DNA of 64,000 nt from an uncultured Lachnospiraceae bacterium (GTDB taxonomy: Bacteria; Bacillota; Clostridia; Lachnospirales; Lachnospiraceae). The position numbers and the translations under genes were made by a program. Below, in pieces: positions 1 to 8,727 of this stretch (position 1 is the stretch's first letter; every line of letters begins with the position of its first letter). Where the stretch lies: contig CAJTVQ010000011.1 in assembly GCA_910579935.1 (NCBI GenBank), forward strand, positions 8,422 to 72,421. The letters run 5' to 3'. A model generated the notes under the pieces. The model saw only the letters and a program-made list of their open reading frames with translations, ran no database searches and was not told the origin of the DNA.

Positions 1-234
1 GCCTTCAGCAGGTGCTTCTGTGCCTGCCTCTGCATCTGTGCCTTCAGCAGGTGCTTCTGTGTCTGCCTCTCCATCTGCATTTTCTACCGGCGCTTCGGTC
101 TCTGTGTCTGCATCCTCTACCGGCGCTTCTACTGCCGTATCATCCGTTACTGCTGCTTCCGTATTACCGCAAGCCATCATCAGGGTTGCGCAGGTTGCTG
201 CTGCTGTCAATAACATAACTGCTTTCTTTTTCAT
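1..234 (-). CDS. Lipoprotein, N-terminal part only (cut by window edge)
   Basis: Only the first 78 codons are in the window; the gene runs off the left edge. The start ATG (232-234) follows a strong AGGAGG ribosome binding site. The N-terminus has a basic MKKK start, a hydrophobic stretch and a lipobox LMMAC, so a lipid-anchored extracytoplasmic protein is expected. After the cysteine comes a low-complexity linker rich in Glu, Ala, Pro and Thr with repeated TEAPAEG-like units. The folded domain lies outside the window, so the function is unknown; a solute-binding protein is one possibility because the sugar-binding lipoprotein at 31127-32584 has a similar linker. Confidence 0.8.
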   Translation of the reverse strand, partial: MKKKAVMLLTAAATCATLMMACGNTEAAVTDDTAVEAPVEDADTETEAPVENADGEADTEAPAEGTDAEAGTEAPAEG

Positions 235-611
235 AATTTTTCTCCTCCTAAAATGAAACTATCATTTTACCGAATCCGTCCTATGTAATATCAGGTTTCC
301 TTCATCGGCTGTAAACATAGTATGTCATAAATGTGTCCAATCTGTGAACAAATTCTTTAAGATTTATGAACTGACTTTTTTTGAACATCCAAAAAGTACA
401 AAACAATTAAAAAAAAAGATACAGCCTTCTCACTTTTTCACAATTTTATTCATTGATTTTCCGGATTTTTATGACAAATCCATAAATACAAAAAATATAA
501 ATTTACAAATTCAGAATTTCTATATAAACTATTACATATAATGAGATTTTGCATTATTTCACAAAAAGACACAATTTATAAGAAAATGTAATTATAAGAA
601 AGGACAATCAT
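235..611. other. AT-rich divergent intergenic region
   Basis: This 377-base stretch separates the minus-strand lipoprotein from plus-strand exonuclease III. It is very AT-rich and must carry both promoters, but I see no near-consensus sigma-A pair with 17-base spacing. A short open frame at 344-541 has no convincing ribosome binding site and is dominated by AT-rich codons, so I do not call it a gene. Confidence 0.5.
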
Positions 612-1364
612 ATGAAACTAATATCATGGAATGTAAACGGGCTTCGCGCCTGTGTGGAAAAAGGCTTCCTTGACTTCTTTAAAGAACAGGATGCCGATAT
701 TTTCTGTATACAGGAAACAAAATTGCAGAAGGGACAGATCGATTTAGAACTTCCAAATTATTTTCAATACTGGAATTATGCAGAGAAAAAAGGATATTCC
801 GGCACCGCCGTTTTTACGAAAAAAGAACCTCTTTCTGTTACCTATGGAATCGGAATCGAAGAGCACGACCATGAAGGACGTGTGATCACTTTAGAATATG
901 AAGATTTTTACATGATTACCGTATATACGCCCAACTCGCAAAACGAGCTGGCCCGCCTGGATTACCGGATGCAGTGGGAAGACGATTTTCTTCATTATAT
1001 AAAAGAGTTGGAAAAAACAAAACCCGTCATTTTCTGCGGCGACTTAAATGTTGCACATAAGGAAATTGACTTGAAAAATCCAAAGACCAACCGCAAAAAT
1101 GCAGGTTTCACCGACGAGGAACGGGAAAAATTCACCGTCCTCACACAATCCGGCTTTCTTGACACTTTCCGTTATTTTTATCCCGACAAAGAAGGGATTT
1201 ACTCCTGGTGGTCCTACCGCTTCAGCGCCAGAGCCAAAAATGCAGGCTGGCGTATTGACTACTTCCTTGTGTCCGAAAGTCTCAAAAGCCGTCTGGAAGA
1301 TGCCCTCATCTACACCGACGTACTTGGCTCCGACCACTGCCCGGTAGGACTTATCCTGAAATAG
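612..1364 (+). CDS. xth: Exodeoxyribonuclease III (AP endonuclease)
   Basis: A 250-residue member of the exonuclease III/APE1 family, which cleaves DNA 5' of abasic sites and removes 3' blocking groups in base-excision repair. Family motifs are visible in order: WNVNGLRA at the N-terminus, the metal-binding glutamate in QETKLQKGQ, YTPNS, GDLNVAH (catalytic Asp and Asn) and the C-terminal GSDHCPVGL with the catalytic histidine. The length matches the family. The ATG at 612 follows AAGAAAGGACA. It stands alone, convergent with panD; the long inverted repeat at 1389-1430 lies between them. Confidence 0.95.
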   Translation: MKLISWNVNGLRACVEKGFLDFFKEQDADIFCIQETKLQKGQIDLELPNYFQYWNYAEKKGYSGTAVFTKKEPLSVTYGIGIEEHDHEGRVITLEYEDFYMITVYTPNSQNELARLDYRMQWEDDFLHYIKELEKTKPVIFCGDLNVAHKEIDLKNPKTNRKNAGFTDEEREKFTVLTQSGFLDTFRYFYPDKEGIYSWWSYRFSARAKNAGWRIDYFLVSESLKSRLEDALIYTDVLGSDHCPVGLILK

Positions 1365-1388
1365 CATGAGATTAAACGGTTTTCGGTT

Positions 1389-1430
1389 CTCTCCCGGACT
1401 TGGGCATAAGCGTCATACCCAAGTCCGAGA
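1389..1430. terminator. Long inverted repeat between exonuclease III and panD
   Basis: A GC-rich arm containing CGGACTTGGG pairs with CCCAAGTCCG across a 14-base loop, with CTCTC/GAGAG extending the stem. A 12-base palindrome AGCCCCGGGGCT follows at 1433-1444. The position between convergent genes fits a bidirectional terminator, but no clear T-run follows on either strand, so the role is inferred. Confidence 0.45.
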
Positions 1431-1461
1431 GGAGCCCCGGGGCTTTCCCATGCCTGTATAA

Positions 1462-1857
1462 TTATGACAGCTCCCCATGTTTCTCGTAGCGGGAAATCCG
1501 TGCAATTCCGTTTTCTTCATCCGTAAACACCACATACGGCTTATGCCTCTTTGCTTCCTCCGGTGTCATATCGGCATAGGCCATTATGATAATATGGTCG
1601 CCTGTCTGTACCTGCCTTGCCGCGGCTCCGTTTAAGCAGATCATTCCGCTTCCGGCCTCTCCGGCAATGGTATAAGTCTCAAAACGGTTTCCGTTCTCCA
1701 CATCCACAATCTGTACCATTTCATATTCCAAAATACCTGCTGCCTCCAGCAATTTCGTATCCACGGTTATACTTCCTACATAGTTCAGCTCTGCCTGCTT
1801 CACTACGGCACGGTGAATCTTACCTTTTAACATTCTGATATTCATATGTGTAACCAT
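1462..1857 (-). CDS. panD: Aspartate 1-decarboxylase (pyruvoyl enzyme)
   Basis: PanD converts L-aspartate to beta-alanine, the amine half of pantothenate. The 131-residue sequence has the family layout: MLKGKIHRA at the N-terminus, the self-processing site in NYVGSITVD (cleavage between Gly and Ser makes the pyruvoyl group), NGNRFETY and NGAAARQ. The start at 1857 has AAGGG eight bases upstream. The second ATG at 1845 would put the processing site at the usual residues 24/25 but is poorly spaced from a ribosome binding site, so the start is uncertain by four codons. It is the last gene of the panG-panB-panC-panD run. Confidence 0.95.
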   Translation of the reverse strand: MVTHMNIRMLKGKIHRAVVKQAELNYVGSITVDTKLLEAAGILEYEMVQIVDVENGNRFETYTIAGEAGSGMICLNGAAARQVQTGDHIIIMAYADMTPEEAKRHKPYVVFTDEENGIARISRYEKHGELS

Positions 1858-1936
1858 ATTCCTTTCCCTTGTCGATACGGATAAACCGGCAAAATCTCAT
1901 CCGGCTTTCCACACTCCCTGCTCCGTCTCAATCTGC

Positions 1937-2797
1937 TCAGCGGTATTTGCAGATAAAATTGTCAATCAGCCTTGTTTTTCCGATGTAAACCGCTATCGCA
2001 CAGAGAATTTCCCCCGTCTTTGCCGCATCCAGATTTTCTATCGGCGTGATATCCGCAAAATCCACAATTTCTACATAGTCAATCCTTGCCAGCTTCTCTC
2101 CCGTTATCACGGCTTCTATACATTTCTTTATTTTGGAAACATCCCTTTCTCCGCTCTCCACCAGCTTCTTACCTTCCGCCAGGCTCCTGCTTAAAACCAG
2201 CGCCGCTGCTCTCTCTTCCGCGTTCAGATAGGTATTTCGGGAGCTTTTTGCCAACCCGTCCGCTTCACGTATGATCGGACAGCCGACAATCTCAATATCC
2301 ATGCTCATATCCCTTACCATCTTCTTGATCACGGCAAGCTGCTGGGCATCTTTCTGCCCGAAATATGCCCTGTCTGCCGGAAGAATATGAAACAATTTGC
2401 TCACTACCGTCTGCACGCCCCTGAAATGTGTGGGGCGGCTTTTTCCGCACAGCTCTTTCGTAAGCCCATTCATATCCACATAAGTAGAAAAATCTTCGGC
2501 ATACATTTCCTCCGCCTCAGGATGGAAAATCAAATCCACCCCCACGCTTTCACAAAGCGCCGCATCTTTTTCCAAATCCCTCGGATAACTGGCAAAATCC
2601 TCGTTTGGCCCAAACTGAATGGGATTTACAAAAATGCTGACCGCCACTTTGTCATTCTCCCTCTTTGCCGCTTCCATCAGACTTTTATGTCCTTCATGTA
2701 AATATCCCATGGTAGGCACAAATCCCACGCTCAATCCATGCCGCTTCCACTCTTTTATCTGATTCCTTGTTTCTTTTATATTTCCTGAAATAATCAT
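1937..2797 (-). CDS. panC: Pantothenate synthetase
   Basis: PanC joins pantoate and beta-alanine using ATP. All signatures are present in its 286 residues: VPTMGYLHEGH (residues 27-37, nucleotide-binding HxGH type), FVNPIQFGPNEDF, SRPTHFRGV, YFGQKDAQQ and READGLAKSSRN. The length is normal. It lies 58 bases after panB and 79 before panD in the same direction, consistent with one transcript. Confidence 0.97.
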   Translation of the reverse strand: MIISGNIKETRNQIKEWKRHGLSVGFVPTMGYLHEGHKSLMEAAKRENDKVAVSIFVNPIQFGPNEDFASYPRDLEKDAALCESVGVDLIFHPEAEEMYAEDFSTYVDMNGLTKELCGKSRPTHFRGVQTVVSKLFHILPADRAYFGQKDAQQLAVIKKMVRDMSMDIEIVGCPIIREADGLAKSSRNTYLNAEERAAALVLSRSLAEGKKLVESGERDVSKIKKCIEAVITGEKLARIDYVEIVDFADITPIENLDAAKTGEILCAIAVYIGKTRLIDNFICKYR

Positions 2798-2855
2798 TTC
2801 TCCGCTCCTTTTCCGTTCCCTGAAAGACTGCTGGACATCTCATTACAGCATCCGA

Positions 2856-3683
2856 TCAATACAATTTATCCAAAATACTCTCATCCATCTTAAACGTATG
2901 CTCTTTTGCCGGAAATGTCCCGTCCTGCACTTCTTTCTTATAAGCGGCAAATCCCTTTTTCATCTCCCCGCCAACATTGGCAAATACTTTTACAAACTTC
3001 GGCGCAAAGTCCGCGTACATGCCAAGCATATCCTGATATACCAGCACCTGGCCGTCACACCCCGCACCGGCGCCGATGCCAATCGTCGGTATGGAAATTT
3101 TTTTCGAAATCAGCTCTGCCAGCGCTTCCGGTACACATTCCAATACTACGGCAAAAGCTCCCGCTTCTTCTACTGCCTGCGCTTCTTCTAACAGTTTCTT
3201 CGCCGCTTCCTCTCCTTTGCCCTGCACCTTGAATCCGCCGAACGCATGAATAGACTGCGGTGTCAGACCAATATGGCCGCAAACCGGAACAGATGCCTTT
3301 ACAATCGCTTCTATCTGCGGGCATACCTCTTTCCCGCCCTCTAATTTTACCGCCTGTGCACGGCCTTCCTTTATCAGCCTTCCGGCATTCACAACCGCGT
3401 CATACACCGAAGTCTGGTATGACATAAACGGCATATCCGCAATCACCAGCGCTTCCTTCGCTCCCCGCGCCACAGCTTTTGTATGGTGAATCATATCCTC
3501 CATTGTAACAGACAGGGTATCCTCATAACCAAGGCACACCATTCCCAAAGAATCCCCTACCAAAATCGAATGAATCCCCGCTTCATCCACCATCTTTGCC
3601 GTTGAATAATCATATGCGGTGAGCATTGTAAGTTTCTCACCCTTTTCCTTTGCCTGTTTAAAAGTAACCGATGTATTTTTCAT
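2856..3683 (-). CDS. panB: 3-methyl-2-oxobutanoate hydroxymethyltransferase
   Basis: PanB adds a hydroxymethyl group from methylene-tetrahydrofolate to ketoisovalerate, giving ketopantoate. The 275-residue protein is a typical TIM barrel of the family: LTAYDYSTAKMVDEAG, VGDSLGMV with the Mg-binding Asp, DMPFMSYQ, KLEGG, CGHIGLTPQ, the catalytic Glu in VLECVP, and IGIGAGAGCDGQVLV. It follows panG after 79 bases, so the ketopantoate product is handed to the reductase encoded just upstream. Confidence 0.97.
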   Translation of the reverse strand: MKNTSVTFKQAKEKGEKLTMLTAYDYSTAKMVDEAGIHSILVGDSLGMVCLGYEDTLSVTMEDMIHHTKAVARGAKEALVIADMPFMSYQTSVYDAVVNAGRLIKEGRAQAVKLEGGKEVCPQIEAIVKASVPVCGHIGLTPQSIHAFGGFKVQGKGEEAAKKLLEEAQAVEEAGAFAVVLECVPEALAELISKKISIPTIGIGAGAGCDGQVLVYQDMLGMYADFAPKFVKVFANVGGEMKKGFAAYKKEVQDGTFPAKEHTFKMDESILDKLY

Positions 3684-3762
3684 AATCCTGCCTCATTTCC
3701 CTTCTTTTATTATCACTGATCAACTTCATTTCCCATGCAGCGCAGATTTTCTGCATATGCGC

Positions 3763-4632
3763 TTATACTTCCTGTTTTTCTTCCAGCATTTCCCGTATGC
3801 GCATATACCTTTCTGCATTTCCATATCTTCTCTCTGCCATTTCCAGCAGATGTTTTCCAAGCAGACGATAAACCTCCCTTTCTTCCCCTGCCAGCACATC
3901 CAAATGCTTCGCTACCGTGGAAGCATCCCCGCGGGGAATAGGACCTGTCATGCTCGCCAATGTTCCGTTTTCTAAAACATTCTCCACATTTCCGCGTACT
4001 AACGCTCCGGCAGCATACACGGCTTCCTTTTCCGTAAATCCGCACTGTCCCAATAGTTCGAAACCCATATCCAAAAGAGCCAGCACATCATTGCTTAAGA
4101 CACTCGCCGCACAGTGGTACTTTGCCTTATCTTCCGCCTTTATCAGCCAGTAAGGATTGCCTGTTTCCTGAAACAGTCCTTCCAGCTGCCGCAGGGCATA
4201 GGGATTACCTTCCAAGGTAAAAAAACAGTTTTTTAATTGTCCGTAAGATGAAAATTTATCGCGAAATGCGAGCATAGGGTGAACCGAAGCCCCGTAAGCC
4301 TTCTTTTCACCTATTCCTTTGAACACATCAGATGATAATGAGCCGCTAAAATGACATATGATACGCTCATCCAGGGACATTCCTTTCATGCAATCCCATA
4401 CCGCACCGATTTGTTCATCCGGTGTGGCAATAAACAGGGTATCACTCAAAGTTACCAGCTCTTCCATTGTCCGGAAGCAGTCCGTACCGGTAAATTCCGC
4501 CGCTTCTGCGGCGCTTTCATAAGTCTGGCTGTAATAGCCGGCTACCGTTTTTCCTTTGTCCGCGAGGTATTTCCCAATCGAACAGCCTACTCTTCCGGCG
4601 CCTATGATTCCTATCCTGATTTCATTCTTCAT
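3763..4632 (-). CDS. panG: DUF2520 Rossmann reductase, likely ketopantoate reductase PanG
   Basis: The 289-residue protein starts with a dinucleotide-binding motif IGIIGAGRVGCSIG and ends in a helical 6-phosphogluconate-dehydrogenase-like domain (DUF2520 layout). DUF2520 proteins of this kind were described as PanG, a ketopantoate reductase that replaces PanE, in Francisella with homologues in Enterococcus and Clostridioides. No panE is seen here, and the gene is followed directly by panB, panC and panD, so the reduction of ketopantoate to pantoate is the natural role. The open frame extends upstream to 4737, but a promoter lies inside that extension (4702-4737). The ATG at 4632 fits the fold and has GAAGG 12 bases upstream; 4641 is an alternative. 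Confidence 0.85.
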   Translation of the reverse strand: MKNEIRIGIIGAGRVGCSIGKYLADKGKTVAGYYSQTYESAAEAAEFTGTDCFRTMEELVTLSDTLFIATPDEQIGAVWDCMKGMSLDERIICHFSGSLSSDVFKGIGEKKAYGASVHPMLAFRDKFSSYGQLKNCFFTLEGNPYALRQLEGLFQETGNPYWLIKAEDKAKYHCAASVLSNDVLALLDMGFELLGQCGFTEKEAVYAAGALVRGNVENVLENGTLASMTGPIPRGDASTVAKHLDVLAGEEREVYRLLGKHLLEMAERRYGNAERYMRIREMLEEKQEV

Positions 4633-4701
4633 TCCATGCATACACCTTCTTTCCGAAGCGATGCACACTATCACCTGATGCAGTTTCCGCAGAATACTGC
4701 T

Positions 4702-4737
4702 CGTTAAAAATATAACATGCCATGGTAAGGATTGCAA
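4702..4737 (-). promoter_or_regulatory. Sigma-A promoter for panG-panB-panC-panD
   Basis: On the minus strand, TTGCAA (4732-4737) and TATATT (4709-4714) are separated by exactly 17 bases, predicting a start near 4702 and a leader of about 70 bases. The pan genes can therefore be transcribed independently of the DUF3810 gene upstream. Confidence 0.7.
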
Positions 4738-4751
4738 GAAAAAATACTGAT

Positions 4752-5990
4752 TTATTCCGACTGCGCCAAATATTCCTGTTCTCCTGCCAAACCGGCAAGC
4801 ACCTCCTGCACTTCGGGTGCTCCGTCATAATAATGAAGCAGAAGCCCTACTACTCTCGTATAACTCAGAATCCCGTCTTCCACTCCGTTTAACACCATGG
4901 AAGTCTCCGACAGCTTATCCGAAACTTTATCCACCACTTCCGTACTGATCACCGCCTTCTGTTCTACCTTTTCCCACGCTTTTTCTTCCAAAAATACATT
5001 TTCCTTCCGTACCTGGGGGGAAATTTTCACATGGGAATTATACACCTTCATATTTCTTCCGATGGCATCATAATACTCATTATTAATATAGTTCAGAACG
5101 CTTAAATAACCGCTGTACTGGAAGGTCACGTCCGAAGAATGAATGCAGGCAAGGAAACCTATCATATTCGCTTCTTCCTCATACATAAACCCCTTCAGAT
5201 GGGCATACTCATGACATATCGTTGCCGGACGGTTTATCTCATGCATCAGTGCATTATAATTAATCTCCATCGAAAACGGGAAAAAATATCCCTTCATTTT
5301 CTGCTGGCTGAAAAATTCGGAAAAGGCAAACTGTTTCGGCTGTGGATAATAACCTTGCAGCTGTGCGCAGTCTTCGCTTAAATTCAGCATGGCTTCCACG
5401 GCAATTTCTTCCATATTTTCGGAATAAATAATATTGCCGTCTTCATCCCGCTCCACCTGCTTTGCCAGTTCGTTGCATTTGATTACCACATAATCCCGTA
5501 ACTGCCCCAGTTCCTCAATCGTATATTCCTTTTCCATAAGTTCATGGAGCACCGGGGCATCTGCCGTCACACGGTTCATAAGCCCGTATTTTTCCTCTAA
5601 AGTAGAACAGTGGTAAGGAATAAAGCAGTTTAACGTCATTACGACTGCCACTCCCGCAAAAATCCACGCATACGCCGTCCAGTATTTCCGGCAGAATCCC
5701 ATAATTTTACCATACATCCGCCTTTTCCCGAATCCTGTGAATACTACGACTGCAATGATTCCCAACAGCAAAGCCGCAACTGTCAAAATCACCCCTGCCA
5801 CCAGCATAACCTCTCCCACGGAAAAGGGAAAAACCCCTGTTATCCTGCCATATGTATTCACCCACAACGGATAAATTTCACGTACATAAAAATCGCAAAA
5901 TGCGCTGCTTTCCCATGCAATCACATTCGTCAATGCCACCAATGCAGCAACCCCCGACAACAGTAACCAGCCCCGTCGTTTCATCCGCAT
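4752..5990 (-). CDS. DUF3810 membrane protein with a zinc-peptidase-like motif
   Basis: A 412-residue protein with three predicted N-terminal membrane segments (about residues 8-26, 55-90 and 105-125) followed by a large soluble part. The soluble part carries CHEYAHLKGFMYEEEAN, an HExxH-like motif with a downstream glutamate cluster, as in DUF3810 proteins, suggesting a membrane-anchored zinc metallopeptidase; this activity is inferred, not shown for the family. No ribosome binding site decides between MRMKRR and the internal start. It lies upstream of panG in the same direction, 119 bases away, but panG has its own promoter. Confidence 0.8.
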   Translation of the reverse strand: MRMKRRGWLLLSGVAALVALTNVIAWESSAFCDFYVREIYPLWVNTYGRITGVFPFSVGEVMLVAGVILTVAALLLGIIAVVVFTGFGKRRMYGKIMGFCRKYWTAYAWIFAGVAVVMTLNCFIPYHCSTLEEKYGLMNRVTADAPVLHELMEKEYTIEELGQLRDYVVIKCNELAKQVERDEDGNIIYSENMEEIAVEAMLNLSEDCAQLQGYYPQPKQFAFSEFFSQQKMKGYFFPFSMEINYNALMHEINRPATICHEYAHLKGFMYEEEANMIGFLACIHSSDVTFQYSGYLSVLNYINNEYYDAIGRNMKVYNSHVKISPQVRKENVFLEEKAWEKVEQKAVISTEVVDKVSDKLSETSMVLNGVEDGILSYTRVVGLLLHYYDGAPEVQEVLAGLAGEQEYLAQSE

Positions 5991-6415
5991 ACCTCCCTAT
6001 GAATTTTTTGAAGTCCTTACCCCTAAAGACTTCCCCCGCTTCTCTATAATTTTAGAATATCATACAGATGTTAAGTAAAAATAATAAATTATGAATAATT
6101 TGTGAATAATTCATAAAATTCCTGTTTATTAAAAGATTCTTTTGGCAATTATATACAATTTTGTATTTAACCGGAAATGAATCGTGAAATGTCCCATTTT
6201 TCATTTTTTCTAATATCGCTATTTAATAAAAATTTATCGTAAATCAATAAATAATTATTGACTTTCGATTTTTCAAGTGCTATGATGTAATCCATAAGAT
6301 ACACAGGAAGGGCAGACCGTAATAATCAGAAAGGATATGGGATATGTATATCAGATTAATCCAGCCCAAAATGAAAAAATATCCCACTATTTATCATAAA
6401 CAGGAGGATTCATTC
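5991..6415. other. AT-rich divergent regulatory region
   Basis: This 425-base stretch separates the DUF3810 gene (minus) from the DUF2975 gene (plus). It is strongly AT-rich between 6050 and 6260. It holds the plus-strand promoter at 6258-6286. No RNA gene or small ORF with a convincing ribosome binding site is visible; the open frame from 6344 lacks one and its first 24 codons are best read as leader. Confidence 0.5.
6258..6286 (+). promoter_or_regulatory. Sigma-A promoter for DUF2975-XRE-DUF4173 genes
   Basis: TTGACT (6258-6263) and TATGAT (6281-6286) are separated by 17 bases, predicting a transcript start near 6293 and a leader of about 120 bases before the ATG at 6416. Confidence 0.7.
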
Positions 6416-6862
6416 ATGAAAGACAGACTGACCATTATAACGAAACTGCTTTTGGATTTTATGTTTTATGCAGGCATAGCGGTGACGGCAACCCTGCCTT
6501 TGAGCATCCGTATCTACGCAAAATACAATTCCTATTTTGCCGACAACTATATTCCCCTGATACTGCTTTTCTTTTTCTCCGGCATCTTTGCCATTCTCAT
6601 TATCTATGAACTGAGAAAAATGTTCCGTTCCGTACTGAACGACGACTGCTTTATCCCGGAAAATGTCATAAGTCTCCGGAGAATGGGTACATACAGTATC
6701 ATTATTGCACTGATCACCGCCGGAAGGCTTTTCCTCTATATTACTCCGGCTGTACTCATTGTCATTCTTGTTTTCGTCATTGCCGGATTGTTCAGCAAAG
6801 TATTATCACGTGTCTTTGACCGGGCCGTTACTTATAAACTGGAAAATGACCTGACGATTTAG
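6416..6862 (+). CDS. DUF2975 membrane protein
   Basis: The 148-residue protein has four hydrophobic segments (about residues 10-30, 45-65, 92-112 and 115-135) and the family signature DDCFIPENVISLRRMG. The ATG at 6416 is chosen because AGGAGG lies 8-13 bases upstream; the frame is open further upstream without such a site. DUF2975 proteins are commonly paired with a tiny XRE repressor, as here, where the regulator starts 10 bases after the stop. The molecular role of the pair is not established. Confidence 0.88.
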   Translation: MKDRLTIITKLLLDFMFYAGIAVTATLPLSIRIYAKYNSYFADNYIPLILLFFFSGIFAILIIYELRKMFRSVLNDDCFIPENVISLRRMGTYSIIIALITAGRLFLYITPAVLIVILVFVIAGLFSKVLSRVFDRAVTYKLENDLTI

Positions 6863-6872
6863 GAGGTATCAC

Positions 6873-7097
6873 ATGGGAATCATTATTAATCTGGATGTTG
6901 TCATGGCACAGCGCAAGAAAGGTCTGACCGAACTTGCCGGCGAGGTGGATATCACCCTTGCCAACCTGTCCATCCTGAAAAACAATAAAGCAAAAGCCAT
7001 CCGTCTTTCCACCCTGTCCGCCATCTGCAAAGCGCTGAACTGCCAGCCCGGCGACATTCTTCAGTATGTGGAGGATGAGGACGAAATCGGCAGATAA
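6873..7097 (+). CDS. Small XRE/Cro-type helix-turn-helix regulator
   Basis: A 74-residue single-domain DNA-binding protein. The helix-turn-helix covers MAQRKKGLTELAGEVDITLANLSILKN followed by KAKAIRLSTLSAICKALNCQPGDILQY, typical of the YozG-like XRE group. It has TAGGAGG upstream and sits directly behind the DUF2975 gene, which in related loci forms a conserved two-gene unit. It probably controls its own operon, whose promoter is at 6258-6286; no clear dyad operator was identified there. Confidence 0.9.
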   Translation: MGIIINLDVVMAQRKKGLTELAGEVDITLANLSILKNNKAKAIRLSTLSAICKALNCQPGDILQYVEDEDEIGR

Positions 7098-7161
7098 AAC
7101 TTTCTTACTAACAGTCCCTAAAAACACCCGTTAACACAAAACGGGAGAAAAGAGGTAAATT

Positions 7162-8727
7162 ATGAACGAATATGCAGAACAACCACTCCTTGCGGAAGAA
7201 AAGGAGAACCGCATCCGCCACTTTCAGTTTTTCGGCATGGGCAGTTTCCTTTATGCCCTGTTTTATACCTTCTGCCTGTATCACAATGCTTCCGGTATCA
7301 CCTACCCTTTTTTCGTAGGCGGAACCCTCTTCTTTTTCTTCTTATCCTTAAAAAAGTCAGGGATTTCCGCAAAAAAAGACTCCGTATTTTACGTCGTCAG
7401 CCTGCTGCTGTTGGGGATTTCCACCGCCTGCACTGACGCCTGGTATATTATTATCATGAATAAAATGGGAATTTTCGTACTGAGTTTTGTACTGATGCTG
7501 CATAGCTTTTATTCCGATGACAGTTGGAATCTCTCCACTTATATCCTGAGAATCTGCCGCCTCATTCTCGGTTCCGTCAATATCATCGGCCGGCCGTTTT
7601 CCGACCTGCATCTGTATCTGAATAAGAAGAAGGAAACAGGTCCGGAAAAGAACTCTCAGGTTAAGTATATCCTTCTCGGACTTGTTATTTCCATTCCATT
7701 AATGTTTTTTGTGATACTGCTCCTCAGCAGTGCGGATGTCGTATTCAGTTCTGTCATGAGTTCTGTTTTTGATATTGATATTCCGTCTAATCTTTTCGGT
7801 ATCAGTTTCACGGTCCTGTTTGCATTTTTTGCTTCCTACTGCATTATCACATATCTGGGAAAACGGAATATGAAAGAAAACATGCCGGACAAACGCACCG
7901 GAGAACCGGTGCTGGCCATTACCGTTACCTCCGTACTTTCCGTTATATACCTGGTTTTCAGCGGTATTCAGGTTGTATACCTGTTTTTCGGCCATATGGA
8001 ACTTCCTTATGATTATACCTATGCCGAATATGCAAGAGAAGGCTTCTTCCAACTGCTTTTTGTCTGTCTGATGAACCTTGCACTGGTATTGATCTGTCTG
8101 GGAAGATTTAAAGAAAATAAGATACTGAAAGCCATATTGACCGTTATTTCCTTATGTACTTATATTATGACTGCCTCCAGCGCCATGCGGATGATCATGT
8201 ATATCCGGTGTTATGCCCTGACCTTTTTAAGAATTTTCGTTTTATGGTCACTGGCTGTAATCTTTCTGCTGATGACAGGCGTCGTGGTTTCCATATATAA
8301 AGAAAAATTTCCTCTTTTCAAATACAGCATGGTTTTAGTCACCGTGCTTTACCTCGGACTGTCTTTCAGCCATCCGGACTACTGGATCGCCAAATATAAC
8401 ATCAGCTGTATACCGGACTTAAACGAATGGAACTGCCGCGGCGACGGTTACTATTTATCCAGACTGTCCGCCGATGCCGCTCCTGTCCTGCTCAGTGAAG
8501 ATACGCTGGCTGCTTTTAACTATCCTTCTGTCCGCACTGCAGAAAGAGATGAAGACGGAAATCTGCTCTATGCAAATAATACCTCCTGGCTGCCCGATTA
8601 TATATACTCTCTCGACAGCCATATCGAATTCGTGCAGTCCGAAGGAACGAAAGCCCGAACCTTTAATTTGTCCAGATTCATTGCCGGGAGATATCTTCCT
8701 CCCTTTTCATCTCGTTCAACACGCTGA
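7162..8727 (+). CDS. DUF4173/DUF4153 multi-pass membrane protein
   Basis: A 521-residue protein with about twelve hydrophobic segments between residues 25 and 395, a soluble C-terminal part with GDGYYLSRLSADAAPVLL, and no enzyme motif that I recognise. The layout and the central IPLMFFVILLLSSADVVF segment match DUF4173 (DUF4153-related) proteins, common in Clostridia next to DUF2975/XRE pairs. It follows the XRE gene by 64 bases. Its last 50 bases overlap the 3' end of the convergent MATE gene. Confidence 0.8.
   Translation: MNEYAEQPLLAEEKENRIRHFQFFGMGSFLYALFYTFCLYHNASGITYPFFVGGTLFFFFLSLKKSGISAKKDSVFYVVSLLLLGISTACTDAWYIIIMNKMGIFVLSFVLMLHSFYSDDSWNLSTYILRICRLILGSVNIIGRPFSDLHLYLNKKKETGPEKNSQVKYILLGLVISIPLMFFVILLLSSADVVFSSVMSSVFDIDIPSNLFGISFTVLFAFFASYCIITYLGKRNMKENMPDKRTGEPVLAITVTSVLSVIYLVFSGIQVVYLFFGHMELPYDYTYAEYAREGFFQLLFVCLMNLALVLICLGRFKENKILKAILTVISLCTYIMTASSAMRMIMYIRCYALTFLRIFVLWSLAVIFLLMTGVVVSIYKEKFPLFKYSMVLVTVLYLGLSFSHPDYWIAKYNISCIPDLNEWNCRGDGYYLSRLSADAAPVLLSEDTLAAFNYPSVRTAERDEDGNLLYANNTSWLPDYIYSLDSHIEFVQSEGTKARTFNLSRFIAGRYLPPFSSRSTR

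Noticed and set aside
344..541. 65-codon frame in the first intergenic region
   Set aside because: Low-complexity AT-rich sequence without a ribosome binding site.
1433..1444. AGCCCCGGGGCT palindrome as a stand-alone terminator
   Set aside because: The stem would be only four bases with a four-base loop and no T-run follows.
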